From Sphingobacterium sp. (lineage in GTDB: Bacteria; Bacteroidota; Bacteroidia; Sphingobacteriales; Sphingobacteriaceae): DNA of 64,000 bases. Position numbers and translations under genes: made by a program. Shown in pieces: positions 44,934-53,612 of this stretch. Positions within the stretch are counted from its first letter, which is position 1; each line of letters opens with the position of its first letter. The notes beneath the pieces are model-generated. The model ran no database searches. It saw only the letters and a program-made list of their open reading frames with translations, and was not told where the DNA came from. Location of the stretch: positions 62,001-126,000 of the forward strand of contig JALAGS010000235.1 of NCBI GenBank assembly GCA_022712315.1, in the 5' to 3' direction.

Positions 44934-44953
44934 CCTGATTAATTGTGATGTAT

Positions 44954-46972
44954 ATGAACAATACACTAAAAAAATCCAGATCCGCCGGCAGAAGCATCGC
45001 CTTTTTGCTCGCCGCTACGCTAGCGATAAGCAGCTGCTCGAAGGAATTTCTGCAGCCCGATCCGCTGTCGATCTATATCCCTAACGAAACTTTTAACACC
45101 GAATCGGGCCTGCTTTCGGCCATGGCCATCTGTGACCGCCACCTCAAGGGGTATTGGGCCACAGATCATAACGAGATGCTGACGCTAGGCACAGAGTATA
45201 TCTTTTCCGAACTGATGGTGGCCAGTAATACCGACAAACGCAGCATGCTGGCGGATGTCGCCAACATGCTGACCCCGACAAGTGACAACTCTACGCATCA
45301 AAACCTCGACCGCTCCAATAGCCTCTGGTATCTGTGGGACGAAACCTACAAGGGGATCAGCTATGCCAATACCATTATCAAATATGTAGACCAGGTACAG
45401 ACCTTGAGCGAGCAGGATAGGAATGCCTACAAAGGACGGGCGTATTTCCATCGGGCTTTCCGCTATATGGCCTTGGTCTTTGAATACGGCGATGTACCTT
45501 TGGTGACGACCATCATTGACGTACCCAAACAAAATTACCGGAGCACCAAGCGTGATGCCATTCTGCAGATGATTACCAAGGATATGGAGTTTGCTGTACA
45601 ATGGGTGCCTGATCAGAAAAATATGAACCTGATCGGCTTGATCAACAAGGGGGCCTGCCGCATGCTTTTGGCAAAATGTTACCTCGCCATAGGGGAGTAT
45701 CAGAAAGCCAAAGAGCAGACGGATATCCTGATTGACCAGTCGGGCTATGCTCTGATGACCGAAAGCTTCGGAACCTTTAACGATGGAGGGGAAGCGCAGA
45801 CCTGGCCCATCACACGTAACGTGATCTGGGATATGCACCGCCCCGAAAACAAACTGATCGCCAGCAACCGCGAGGTGATCATGGGGATGCCCAACCGTGG
45901 CGCCGATGCGGAGTCTTTCGTTAAAATGCTGACCATGAGAATCTTATATCCCTTTGTCTTTGACAGCCGGATACAGACAACGGATGGTAAACAGGCTTTG
46001 TTGAACATCAAACGCAACAGCGGCGATTACAATGCAAAATATGATTATATGCGCGCCTTTGGCCGCGGGATAGCAACGTTCCGCCCTACATCATTCCAGA
46101 CGCAGGGCGTATGGTCTGTCAATGGCAAGCCGGATGAAGGCGACCTGCGCCACAGTTCAAAGATGGGTAACTGGGTACGGATGGAAGATTACAAAGTGAA
46201 CAATAAGGCTTCCAAAGATTTTGGGAAACCGGTCACACTGAAAGATCCCGCAACGGGCAAACTCCTTTGCAGCGATACCATTCGCCGTTGGTACGATGTG
46301 CCCCACTATAAATTTTTCCTAGATGATCCCGTAAGTGAATCCAATATCAGCGGTTCAGACGGTTCACGGGGTGCTACCAATGGGGGGATCGCCGACTGGT
46401 ACCTGTATCGCCTGGCGGAGGCTTACCTCCTGCGCGCTGAAGCGAAATATTATATCAATCCGAGTGATGGGACGATAAAAGATGATTTAAATGCTGTCCG
46501 CCAGCGGGCAAAATGTACGGAGCTCTACCAGGGAGCGGTAAGCATCGGGGATATTATGAACGAAAGGGCCCGTGAGCTCTACTGGGAGGAGTGGCGCAAT
46601 GTCGAATTGAAACGGGTGTCCCTCTGCCTGGCACGTAGTGGTAAACCGGATGAATGGGGAAACGCGTACAATCTGGACAATTTTGATAAACAGAGCGGCA
46701 CAGATGCCAGTGGCGGGAGTTACTGGTACCAGCGTATTATGCATTATAGCCTCTACAACAAAGGTGTCATTCATGTCAATGCCACTGGGCTAAGCGATAT
46801 CAAATACACGATGGATAAAAAGAATATGTACTGGCCGATTCCTAATGTCGCGATTACCTCCAATATTAAGGGGCAGCTAAAGCAAAATTACGGCTACGAC
46901 GGTTATAATCCTGCTACTCCAGTATGGGATAAATGGGAGGATGCCGTAGCGGATGAAGCCAAAGCAGAATAA
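44954..46972 (+). CDS. SusD/RagB-like lipoprotein, large form
   Basis: 672 residues from ATG 44954; GTG 44945 and ATG 44948 are alternatives. Lipoprotein signal ends LAISSCSKEF. SusD motifs: GRAYFHRAFRYMALVFEYGDVPLV, MLLAKCYLAIGEYQKAKEQ, YRLAEAYLLRAEAKYYINP, NERARELYWEEWRNVELKRV and YWPIPNVAI. It is clearly longer than the other two SusD proteins here, mainly through insertions in the middle (about 290-420), which could enlarge the ligand site. It binds the same substrate as its receptor. Confidence 0.93.
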   Translation: MNNTLKKSRSAGRSIAFLLAATLAISSCSKEFLQPDPLSIYIPNETFNTESGLLSAMAICDRHLKGYWATDHNEMLTLGTEYIFSELMVASNTDKRSMLADVANMLTPTSDNSTHQNLDRSNSLWYLWDETYKGISYANTIIKYVDQVQTLSEQDRNAYKGRAYFHRAFRYMALVFEYGDVPLVTTIIDVPKQNYRSTKRDAILQMITKDMEFAVQWVPDQKNMNLIGLINKGACRMLLAKCYLAIGEYQKAKEQTDILIDQSGYALMTESFGTFNDGGEAQTWPITRNVIWDMHRPENKLIASNREVIMGMPNRGADAESFVKMLTMRILYPFVFDSRIQTTDGKQALLNIKRNSGDYNAKYDYMRAFGRGIATFRPTSFQTQGVWSVNGKPDEGDLRHSSKMGNWVRMEDYKVNNKASKDFGKPVTLKDPATGKLLCSDTIRRWYDVPHYKFFLDDPVSESNISGSDGSRGATNGGIADWYLYRLAEAYLLRAEAKYYINPSDGTIKDDLNAVRQRAKCTELYQGAVSIGDIMNERARELYWEEWRNVELKRVSLCLARSGKPDEWGNAYNLDNFDKQSGTDASGGSYWYQRIMHYSLYNKGVIHVNATGLSDIKYTMDKKNMYWPIPNVAITSNIKGQLKQNYGYDGYNPATPVWDKWEDAVADEAKAE

Positions 46973-46989
46973 TCAGTTTGATAGGTCCC

Positions 46990-47019
46990 GAACCGATATT
47001 TATTAGAGAAGATCGGTTC
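46990..47019 (+). promoter_or_regulatory. Inverted repeat between susD and GH105
   Basis: GAACCGAT (46990-46997) and ATCGGTTC (47012-47019) with a 14-nt loop, followed by AGGATTTCTTTG. It might attenuate transcription into GH105. A 17-18-base direct repeat (CATAAAACCAGTTCGTA, then the same with one extra A and C to T) follows at 47049-47065 and 47070-47087. Confidence 0.4.
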
Positions 47020-47086
47020 AGGATTTCTTTGAACATCGTATTTTATAACATAAAACCAGTTCGTAATTACATAAAAACCAGTTTGT

Positions 47087-48196
47087 ATGATCAAGAAAAT
47101 CTTTTTGTTTTTATTGTTTCTCCCGGTTCAATTTTTAAGTGCACAGACAGATCTGGCAAATTTTCCTGCTGAGGCAGATCCCAAGGAGGTCGGCCATCGC
47201 ATCGCACACCGCTTTATCGCAGGCAAACATATGCTGCATGCCGGGAAATGGATCAGTTATCCCGAGACCTTCTATTGGACGGGAGCCATTAATTACGCCC
47301 ATTTAACGGGCGATCAGCAGGTGATGCAGGCTATGAAGGACCGATTCACCAAATTAACAGCAAGTGAGCCGCAGCTGTTGCCTATTAAAAACCATGTCGA
47401 TTTGAATATGTTTGGCAGCCTGCCTTTGCGGCTTTATCAGCTGACCAAAGAGAAAAGCTATCTCGACCTGGGCTTGCCCTACGCCGATACGCAATGGGAA
47501 CTTCCGCAAAATGCCAGTCAGGAAGCGAAGGACTGGGCGGAAAAAGGATACTCCTGGCAGACCCGTCTCTGGATCGACGATATGTACATGATCACCATCG
47601 TGCAGGCCGCTGCTTTTAAAGCAACTGGCAAAGCCGAATACCTGGACCGTGCAGCCCGGGAAATGGTACTTTATCTGGATAAGCTGCAGCGTCCAAACGG
47701 ACTGTTCTACCATGCACCCGACGTCCCTTACTACTGGGGGCGAGGCAATGGCTGGATGGCCGCGGGTATGACTGAATTGTTGCGTATGCTTCCGAAGGAC
47801 CATCCCAGTCGACCCCGTATATTAAAGGGCTACCTGACGATGATGAAGAGCCTGAAAAAACAGCAGCGCAAGAGCGGTATGTGGAATCAGTTGATAGACG
47901 AGGCAGACTGCTGGGCAGAAACCTCCGGTTCGGCGATGTTTACCTATGCGATCATATCGGGTGTAAAGCAGGGCTGGCTAAGTGACAGACGGTATGGTCC
48001 CGTTGCCCGCAAAGCTTGGCTGGCGCTCGCAAAATATGTGGACGATCAGGGGGCTGTATCGGAAATCTGCGTGGGCACCAATAAAAAGAAAGATAAACAG
48101 TATTACTATGACCGCCCTCGCCATACTGGTGATTATCATGGGCAGGCGGCCTACATGTGGTGTATCAATGCACTGTTGGAAGAAAGCGGCAAATAG
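47087..48196 (+). CDS. GH105 unsaturated glucuronyl/rhamnogalacturonyl hydrolase
   Basis: 369 residues. Signal peptide ends near VQFLSAQT. The (alpha/alpha)6 barrel pattern of GH105 (YteR-like) is seen: FYWTGAINYAHLTGD, YSWQTRLWIDDMYMITIVQAAAFKATG with the catalytic Asp in WIDDMYM, FYHAPDVPYYWGRGNGWMAAGM, DCWAETSGSAMFTYAI, and RHTGDYHGQAAYMWC. GH105 removes the 4,5-unsaturated uronic acid left by polysaccharide lyases. No lyase is in this window, so the enzyme must act on products made elsewhere. The 115-base gap after susD and the hairpin there suggest partly separate expression. Confidence 0.9.
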   Translation: MIKKIFLFLLFLPVQFLSAQTDLANFPAEADPKEVGHRIAHRFIAGKHMLHAGKWISYPETFYWTGAINYAHLTGDQQVMQAMKDRFTKLTASEPQLLPIKNHVDLNMFGSLPLRLYQLTKEKSYLDLGLPYADTQWELPQNASQEAKDWAEKGYSWQTRLWIDDMYMITIVQAAAFKATGKAEYLDRAAREMVLYLDKLQRPNGLFYHAPDVPYYWGRGNGWMAAGMTELLRMLPKDHPSRPRILKGYLTMMKSLKKQQRKSGMWNQLIDEADCWAETSGSAMFTYAIISGVKQGWLSDRRYGPVARKAWLALAKYVDDQGAVSEICVGTNKKKDKQYYYDRPRHTGDYHGQAAYMWCINALLEESGK

Positions 48197-48288
48197 GTGA
48201 GCAGCCCACAGTGAAGATGACGGAAACTAGCTGTTGTTAGCAATTCAATTCCTTGATTTTAAGTAGTTATGGAAAATTAATGTTTTTT

Positions 48289-48323
48289 AACTTCTGACTA
48301 TTAGTGTATAATGGTCAGAAGTT
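48289..48323 (+). terminator. Terminator of the SusC-SusD-GH105 operon
   Basis: Perfect 10-bp arms AACTTCTGAC (48289-48298) and GTCAGAAGTT (48314-48323), 15-nt loop, then TTATATT. It lies about 90 bases after the GH105 stop. Confidence 0.65.
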
Positions 48324-48415
48324 TTATATTTACAGTCGTTAACGGACATTTCCTGGATGATTTTAATAAGCGGGTTAAGTTCGAAATACGCAATTACCCA
48401 AAAATTACATGGAAT

Positions 48416-48652
48416 ATGAAATATTACTTGCTTACCTTTTCTGTTTCGGTTCAGGTGCTGACCAAACGCACTGAACTGATGAATTATCTTAGCCGGCATA
48501 TTGCGGATCTGAAATACATTTCGGCCGACCTTCAGGATAAATTATGCACAATCACCATCCGGACCTTACGTCGTGATGAAGGTGTTGTTATTAATCTATT
48601 GGCCCTTAGAGGATTTAAAGCGTCGTTTATATCGGCGACCGAAAGTGTTTAA
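48416..48652 (+). CDS. Small hypothetical protein
   Basis: 78 residues from ATG 48416. The frame is open from 48311, but that would start inside the terminator stem, so the internal ATG is preferred. The sequence (MKYYLLTFSVSVQVLTKR, YISADLQDKLCTITIRTL, NLLALRGFKASFIS) has regular beta and alpha alternation like a small ferredoxin-fold domain, but no family is recognised. Ribosome binding site not evident. Confidence 0.4.
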   Translation: MKYYLLTFSVSVQVLTKRTELMNYLSRHIADLKYISADLQDKLCTITIRTLRRDEGVVINLLALRGFKASFISATESV

Positions 48653-48878
48653 ATAGCGCCTGATTCAGCTTGACAAACGCCATATGCTCGCGTTTCTCGA
48701 TGGAAATCAAATAGGTAGAGTGATGCTATGCCGCCTATAAGGAAATGTTTTTCCTGCGGCAAGCTATGATTATTTTAGCCATATTGTTATCTTCGTTGAC
48801 TTAACACGATGAGCGGGCGGATCACAGATTTTGAATCGGCAGTCTTACTGAGCAGCGGGATGAAATTACCTACAAACG

Positions 48879-49460
48879 ATGAACACTCCAAGTCCAGAAA
48901 AAATCAAGCAGATATTTGATGTCTATTATCCCGTTGACATTAAATTTTGGGTGGAATTTTCAAAAGTGGTGGAATGCCGGACTTTCGCCAGAAATGAAGT
49001 CGTCAAAGCGTATGACAAGACCGAAAAGTTTATCAATATTCTGGCTTCTGGTTCTGTAGGTCATTTTGTTCCTTATGAGCATAAGGACATTTGCATCAAT
49101 CTGTATTACGAAAACCAGATTTTCAGCGATTACCTATCTTTTGTAACGCAAAAGCCAACGGTCATCAAAACCGAATGTATAGAAGATACAGAACTCTGGT
49201 CGGTAAGTTTTCAGAATCTGCAGGAGCTTTACGGAAAATCCGACCGCTCGCTGCTCATCGGTAAAGCAATTTCAGATATCATGTTTACGGCCAAACAGTC
49301 TGAACAAATAGACCTCCTGACTTTATCGCCAACTGAAAGATATATGAAATTGATCAGAGAACGGCCGAAAATTTTCCAGCGGACTCCACTTAAAATCATC
49401 GCATCGTATTTGGGTATTGCTCCGGAGAGCCTGAGCAGAATAAGAAAAAAGATTTCTTAA
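48879..49460 (+). CDS. Crp/Fnr-family transcriptional regulator
   Basis: 193 residues. N-terminal cyclic-nucleotide-binding-like beta-roll (VVECRTFARNEVVKAYDKTEKFINILASGSVGHF). C-terminal HTH includes TPLKIIASYLGIAPESLSRIRKK. No Cys cluster for an Fe-S centre and no obvious cAMP phosphate cassette, as in most Bacteroidota members of this group. Ligand unknown. It is followed at 67 bases by a CPBP protease gene and may control it. Confidence 0.88.
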   Translation: MNTPSPEKIKQIFDVYYPVDIKFWVEFSKVVECRTFARNEVVKAYDKTEKFINILASGSVGHFVPYEHKDICINLYYENQIFSDYLSFVTQKPTVIKTECIEDTELWSVSFQNLQELYGKSDRSLLIGKAISDIMFTAKQSEQIDLLTLSPTERYMKLIRERPKIFQRTPLKIIASYLGIAPESLSRIRKKIS

Positions 49461-49492
49461 CTTTCGTCAAGTGTTTTTGACTTTAATGCAGC

Positions 49493-49500
49493 TATTTTTG
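49493..49500 (+). promoter_or_regulatory. -7 box before the CPBP protease gene
   Basis: TATTTTTG fits TAnnTTTG and lies 28 bases before ATG 49528, favouring that start over the GTG at 49471, which lies upstream of the promoter. Confidence 0.4.
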
Positions 49501-49527
49501 GGCATTGCAAAAAAGAGCTATACAAAC

Positions 49528-50211
49528 ATGATGAAAAGAAAAATCAATTATTGGGCAGTAGTCATTTATTATGTCATCGCGATAATCTGTCGGTATTTGA
49601 CCAACAAAACCGAGCTGCTTAACGCTATCGAAAATCCATATTTAAAATCGGTTCTTACGGGAGCCGGACCTGCTGTTGGCGCTGCCTTCGTATTTTTAGT
49701 CTTCAAAATAAAACCTATATTGTCACTTCAAGGAAATTACAAAAGCATTATTTTTCCGATTTTTCTCTATTGGATGTTCCCTGTTATCTTGATCAGTACC
49801 GTCTCTTACCTGACGAAAGGCACGATTCCATATTTAGCTGTTTGCTCCATACTCATCTATGGTCTGCTGGAAGAAATCGGATGGCGCGGTTTTCTCTATC
49901 AGGAATTTAAAGCATTGAAGCCCCTATATAATATACTCTTAGTTTCTTTACTCTGGTTTTTATGGCATCTGAATTTTGATTTTACCGCAACACAGCTTTT
50001 CTTTTTTCTTATTTTGGTATTGGGAAGTTGGGGTATAGGTAAAGTTGCTGATACGACAGGTTCGCTGATTGCTGTCAGTGCATTTCATTCCCTTAACAAT
50101 TTCTTTCCGGGTATCAATGCTAAAAACGGGGCTATTTTGGGCATATTGCTACTCGTCTGGATTATCGCGTTGGTGGTTCGCAAGAAGATGAATCGAGCAG
50201 CTGCTTGCTAA
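49528..50211 (+). CDS. CPBP-family intramembrane metalloprotease
   Basis: 227 residues from ATG 49528 or the next codon 49531. About six to seven membrane helices. The Abi/CAAX motif 1 is in YGLLEEIGWRGFLYQEF (Glu-Glu-x3-Arg), motif 2 in SLLWFLWHLNFDF, and motif 3 in AVSAFHSLNNFF. Bacterial members process prenyl-like or bacteriocin-related peptides or act in self-immunity; the role here is unknown. It probably has its own promoter. Confidence 0.85.
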   Translation: MMKRKINYWAVVIYYVIAIICRYLTNKTELLNAIENPYLKSVLTGAGPAVGAAFVFLVFKIKPILSLQGNYKSIIFPIFLYWMFPVILISTVSYLTKGTIPYLAVCSILIYGLLEEIGWRGFLYQEFKALKPLYNILLVSLLWFLWHLNFDFTATQLFFFLILVLGSWGIGKVADTTGSLIAVSAFHSLNNFFPGINAKNGAILGILLLVWIIALVVRKKMNRAAAC

Positions 50212-50238
50212 TTGCAGCATAATGAAGACATGAAAAAA

Positions 50239-50265
50239 GCCCGGGCTTGAAGATCAAACCAGGGC
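50239..50265 (-). terminator. Terminator of the msrA-msrB gene
   Basis: On the minus strand an 11-bp arm pair (50265-50255 with 50249-50239, one mismatch and one G-T pair) is followed by six T. It lies 38 bases past the stop of the methionine sulfoxide reductase gene. Confidence 0.65.
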
Positions 50266-50303
50266 CATTCTCACCGTAAACTAAGACTCTTGAACTATTG
50301 TTT

Positions 50304-51407
50304 TTACTTCTTGGCAAGTAAGGGCAGATATTTTTCATAACCCTTGGCTTTCATTTCTTCTTTGGGCACAAATTGGAGAGATGCGCTATTGATGCAATAG
50401 CGTAGCCCGCCTTTGTCGGCTGGGCCATCATCAAAGACATGTCCCAGGTGGGCGTCACCAGTTTTACTGCGGACTTCCGTGCGGCGCATGCCGTGAGAAT
50501 TATCCGATAATTCTTTGACTAAGTCGGGATTGATGGGTTTGGAAAAGCTAGGCCATCCACAGCCAGACTCAAACTTGTCTGTGGAAACAAATAATGGTTC
50601 TCCTGTGGTAACATCCACGTAGATACCATCTCTGAACTCATCATTGTATGCATTGTCAAACGCACGTTCGGTTGCCTGATTCTGTGTTACATCATATTGC
50701 AGCGGGGTAAGTTGTTTCTTCAATGTGCTCTGGTCTTTTCTTTTATAATTTTGTGTCGCAGCTGTATCTTTGGGTGCAGGATTGGCCTCGCGTGCCAGCT
50801 CGAATAATTCCGGAACAATGTGACAGTAGCCGCCTGGATTTTTGTCGAGATATTTTTGATGGTATGCCTCAGCATCGTAGTAATTCTGTAGGGGTTCCAG
50901 TTCAACGACAATTTTTGCGGGATATTTTTTAGCTAGTTCAGTCAAACTTTCCTTGATTACCGGAATGGCTGATTTATCGGTATAGTAAATACCAGTACGG
51001 TACTGCGTGCCGATATCATTCCCTTGTTTGTTGAGTGAGGTAGGATCTATGGTCTTTAGGAATAGATCTACGAGCAGTTTTAGCTCAACGACTTGTGGAT
51101 CGTAAGTGACTTTGACAGTCTCTGCAAATCCCGTTTTTCCCGTAGAGACCTGCTCATAGCTTGGACGCTGTAAATTGCCATTGGCATAGCCAACTTCTGT
51201 AGCAATAACGCCGCGCACCTGTTTGAAAAAATGCTCGGTTCCCCAAAAACATCCCCCCGCAAAATAGATAACCTGATCTTTTTTGCCTGTATGGCCCACC
51301 GATTGTCTTTTAATCGTTTTGGAATGATCTGTTTTCTGTGAAAATCCGAATTTGCTAAGCATAAATAAGCCTATCCCTAGCAATAATAATAAAAATACCT
51401 GTTTCAT
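50304..51407 (-). CDS. msrAB: Bifunctional methionine sulfoxide reductase MsrA-MsrB, exported
   Basis: 367 residues from ATG 51407; the longer start at 51464 would precede the signal. The N-terminus has a hydrophobic signal or anchor (QVFLLLLLGIGLFML). The MsrA domain (about 40-210) has Cys53 in AGGCFWGTEHFF, and YHQKYLDKNPGGYCHI with a resolving Cys. The MsrB domain (about 225-360) has ESGCGWPSFSKPI and catalytic Cys338 in GGLRYCINSASL. The zinc CxxC pairs of many MsrB proteins are absent, as in PilB-type fusions. It repairs both sulfoxide isomers of methionine in envelope proteins. Electron donor not encoded nearby. Confidence 0.92.
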   Translation of the reverse strand: MKQVFLLLLLGIGLFMLSKFGFSQKTDHSKTIKRQSVGHTGKKDQVIYFAGGCFWGTEHFFKQVRGVIATEVGYANGNLQRPSYEQVSTGKTGFAETVKVTYDPQVVELKLLVDLFLKTIDPTSLNKQGNDIGTQYRTGIYYTDKSAIPVIKESLTELAKKYPAKIVVELEPLQNYYDAEAYHQKYLDKNPGGYCHIVPELFELAREANPAPKDTAATQNYKRKDQSTLKKQLTPLQYDVTQNQATERAFDNAYNDEFRDGIYVDVTTGEPLFVSTDKFESGCGWPSFSKPINPDLVKELSDNSHGMRRTEVRSKTGDAHLGHVFDDGPADKGGLRYCINSASLQFVPKEEMKAKGYEKYLPLLAKK

Positions 51408-51679
51408 AGCGTTTCTCCATTCTTGTTTTCTAATATACGATGCAAAGACCCGAATTGGTTTCAATCAATTTAAAAATTGGGCCCTTTCTTTTGTTATTAA
51501 TAGGATATGTCTTGCTATTGATTTCCATAAAAGATGGATGGTGAGTTTTAAAATTGAGGTTTTTTTTACCTGCCTCAGACAATACTATACCTGTCCTAAA
51601 GGAAAACTATGTTTCTGCTGCTAGAACTTAATAGATAAACGCACTCCATTTTTAAGTACAGATGGACTGTTATTAGCTG

Positions 51680-53479
51680 CTATTCGAGATAATGTCCCTG
51701 GCGGATAAGCAGTGCCCGATATTTATTGAAGACACTAGATTTGGATACAAAGCCCATATATTTATGCTCAGGTCCAAGCACGGGTAGGATCCAGGTATCT
51801 TCTTTGTTCATTTTTGACATCACGGATTCCATACTTTCATGGATGATGACGATGTCATTAGGCTTTTGAGCTAATTTGTCAAAGGCTGTATCCAAACCAT
51901 CCAGTTCGCCAAGGAGAATCGAGAATAGATATTCGCTGTTGACCAGCCCAATGAATTTGCCGTCGTGACTGACAATGGGAAAAATATTTCGTTTGCTATG
52001 GATAATATCGTGCTGCCTAGATTTAGGTGTTTCATCCGGACGTAAAATGACAAAGTTGGTTTCCAAAACGTATTTGATCCGCATCATACTCAATACCGAA
52101 CGATCTTTATCTTCATAAGATATAAGGTCTCCCGATTCGGCCAGTACCTTTGTATAGATTGAGTGCTTAAGTATGGCTCTATTAATCAGATAGGAGATGG
52201 AGCAGACAAGCATAAGCGGGACCATTAAGGTATAACCGCCCGTTACTTCTGCAATCAGAAACATGCCGGTTAAAGGGGCATGCATAATACCGCTGAGGGC
52301 ACCGGCCATACCAGCTACAACAAAATTAGGAACGTTCAGTTCCGCCAGCCCGGTCAGGTTGATCCCATAGGAGAATGCAAATCCCAAGAGTCCACCCATG
52401 ACTAGGCTTGGTCCAAACACGCCACCATTGCCACCGCCATTTAGGGTAAAAAGGGCCGCAAATGATTTCCCAAATAGTGTTAATAAGGTATAGCCAAAAA
52501 CCACGATACCCATGTTGTGATATTCTGAGAAGAGACTATTTTTGACAATTGCATTGAACTGTCCGTTGAGAATTTGCTGTATGGTCAAGTATCCTTCACC
52601 ATATAGGGCAGGAAACACTAGCATCATCAGACCCAGTGCCGTGCCGCTTACCCATACCTTGTGATAAGGATTTTTGATTTTGCGAAACCATTTGTTGACA
52701 ACAGCAGATACGCGTGCAAAATATACAGTATATAAGCCAATCAATACCGCCATTAGGAGGTAGAAGAGCAGAGCTGAAACCTGCCAGTAAGAATTAAAAT
52801 TCGTGAAAAGAGGCTCACTGTACAGCAAACGCGAAACCACAGAGGCCATGGCTGAGGAAATTAGCAATGGGATAAATACAGGGATAGAAAATTCGGGCAG
52901 CAGAATTTCAATGGCAAAGATCATACCCGCCAGCGGACTATTAAACGCTCCCGCGATACCTGCAGCTGCACCACAGGCCAGCAGCATAGTCATTTCCTTA
53001 TATTGTAATCCAAAAAAGCGCGCGATGTTGGAACCAATAGAAGATCCGCCCAAGGCCACTGGAGCTTCTAGACCACATGAACCTCCAAATCCCACCGTGA
53101 TAGCCGAAGTGACCACCTGTGAATAAATATTACTGGGATCCAATCGGCTTCCTTTTCGGCTGATAGCGTAAATAATTGGCGTTATGCCATGCTCAATCTT
53201 TTTGCCTTTGATAAATTTTCGGACAAATAATACACTCAACAGGATACCGATTAAAGGAAAAACCAGATACAAAGAATATTTCACTTTCCAGTCGATATCG
53301 TTCTGAATACTGGTCGCTATAAAATGAGTCAGTCTTTTTAAAACGGATGCCATTAATCCGCCTACAATACCGACCAAAAAGGCTAAGATAATGATAAAGT
53401 TTCGGTTAGAAACTTTCTTCATGCGCCACTGATTGATCTGGTCTATTTTCCTGTAAAAGGTCTTTCTAAAATTTGCCAT
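51680..53479 (-). CDS. ClC-type chloride channel/transporter with CBS domains
   Basis: 599 residues. About the first 440 form the ClC membrane domain: GSCGLEAPVALGGSSIGSNIA (the gating-Glu loop, with Glu present) and GGGNGGVFGPSLVMGGLLG. A C-terminal cytoplasmic pair of CBS-like domains follows (IFPIVSHDGKFIGLVNSEYLF, then WILPVLGPEHKYMGFVSKSSVF). It exchanges Cl- for H+ or conducts Cl- across the inner membrane. The gene lies downstream of nhaA on the same strand and starts the ion-transport cluster. Confidence 0.92.
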   Translation of the reverse strand: MANFRKTFYRKIDQINQWRMKKVSNRNFIIILAFLVGIVGGLMASVLKRLTHFIATSIQNDIDWKVKYSLYLVFPLIGILLSVLFVRKFIKGKKIEHGITPIIYAISRKGSRLDPSNIYSQVVTSAITVGFGGSCGLEAPVALGGSSIGSNIARFFGLQYKEMTMLLACGAAAGIAGAFNSPLAGMIFAIEILLPEFSIPVFIPLLISSAMASVVSRLLYSEPLFTNFNSYWQVSALLFYLLMAVLIGLYTVYFARVSAVVNKWFRKIKNPYHKVWVSGTALGLMMLVFPALYGEGYLTIQQILNGQFNAIVKNSLFSEYHNMGIVVFGYTLLTLFGKSFAALFTLNGGGNGGVFGPSLVMGGLLGFAFSYGINLTGLAELNVPNFVVAGMAGALSGIMHAPLTGMFLIAEVTGGYTLMVPLMLVCSISYLINRAILKHSIYTKVLAESGDLISYEDKDRSVLSMMRIKYVLETNFVILRPDETPKSRQHDIIHSKRNIFPIVSHDGKFIGLVNSEYLFSILLGELDGLDTAFDKLAQKPNDIVIIHESMESVMSKMNKEDTWILPVLGPEHKYMGFVSKSSVFNKYRALLIRQGHYLE

Positions 53480-53492
53480 TTTGAATTATTCA

Positions 53493-53522
53493 GCGCTTCA
53501 TTCCATCCATAAAATGAAGCGC
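53493..53522. repeat. Inverted repeat between nhaA and the ClC gene
   Basis: GCGCTTCAT (53493-53501) and ATGAAGCGC (53514-53522), 12-nt loop, just upstream of the ClC start. No T tract, so it could be a leader hairpin or weak terminator of the upstream genes. Confidence 0.4.
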
Positions 53523-53612
53523 GACAATATAGTCATTATTACATGCAATTAGTTCGTCTGCCTCCCCAACAAGCATTGATACTAACCTATTGTTACATCT
53601 CCACCTTATAAA

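Noticed and set aside
48653..48878. Possible short peptide on the minus strand upstream of the Crp/Fnr gene
   Set aside because: About 30 codons without a start codon or ribosome site, and not similar to anything recognised.
51367..51379. TAAGCCTATCCCT, matching the first 13 bases of the repeated terminator
   Set aside because: It lies inside the signal-peptide codons of the MsrA-MsrB gene and has no second stem arm, so it is chance.
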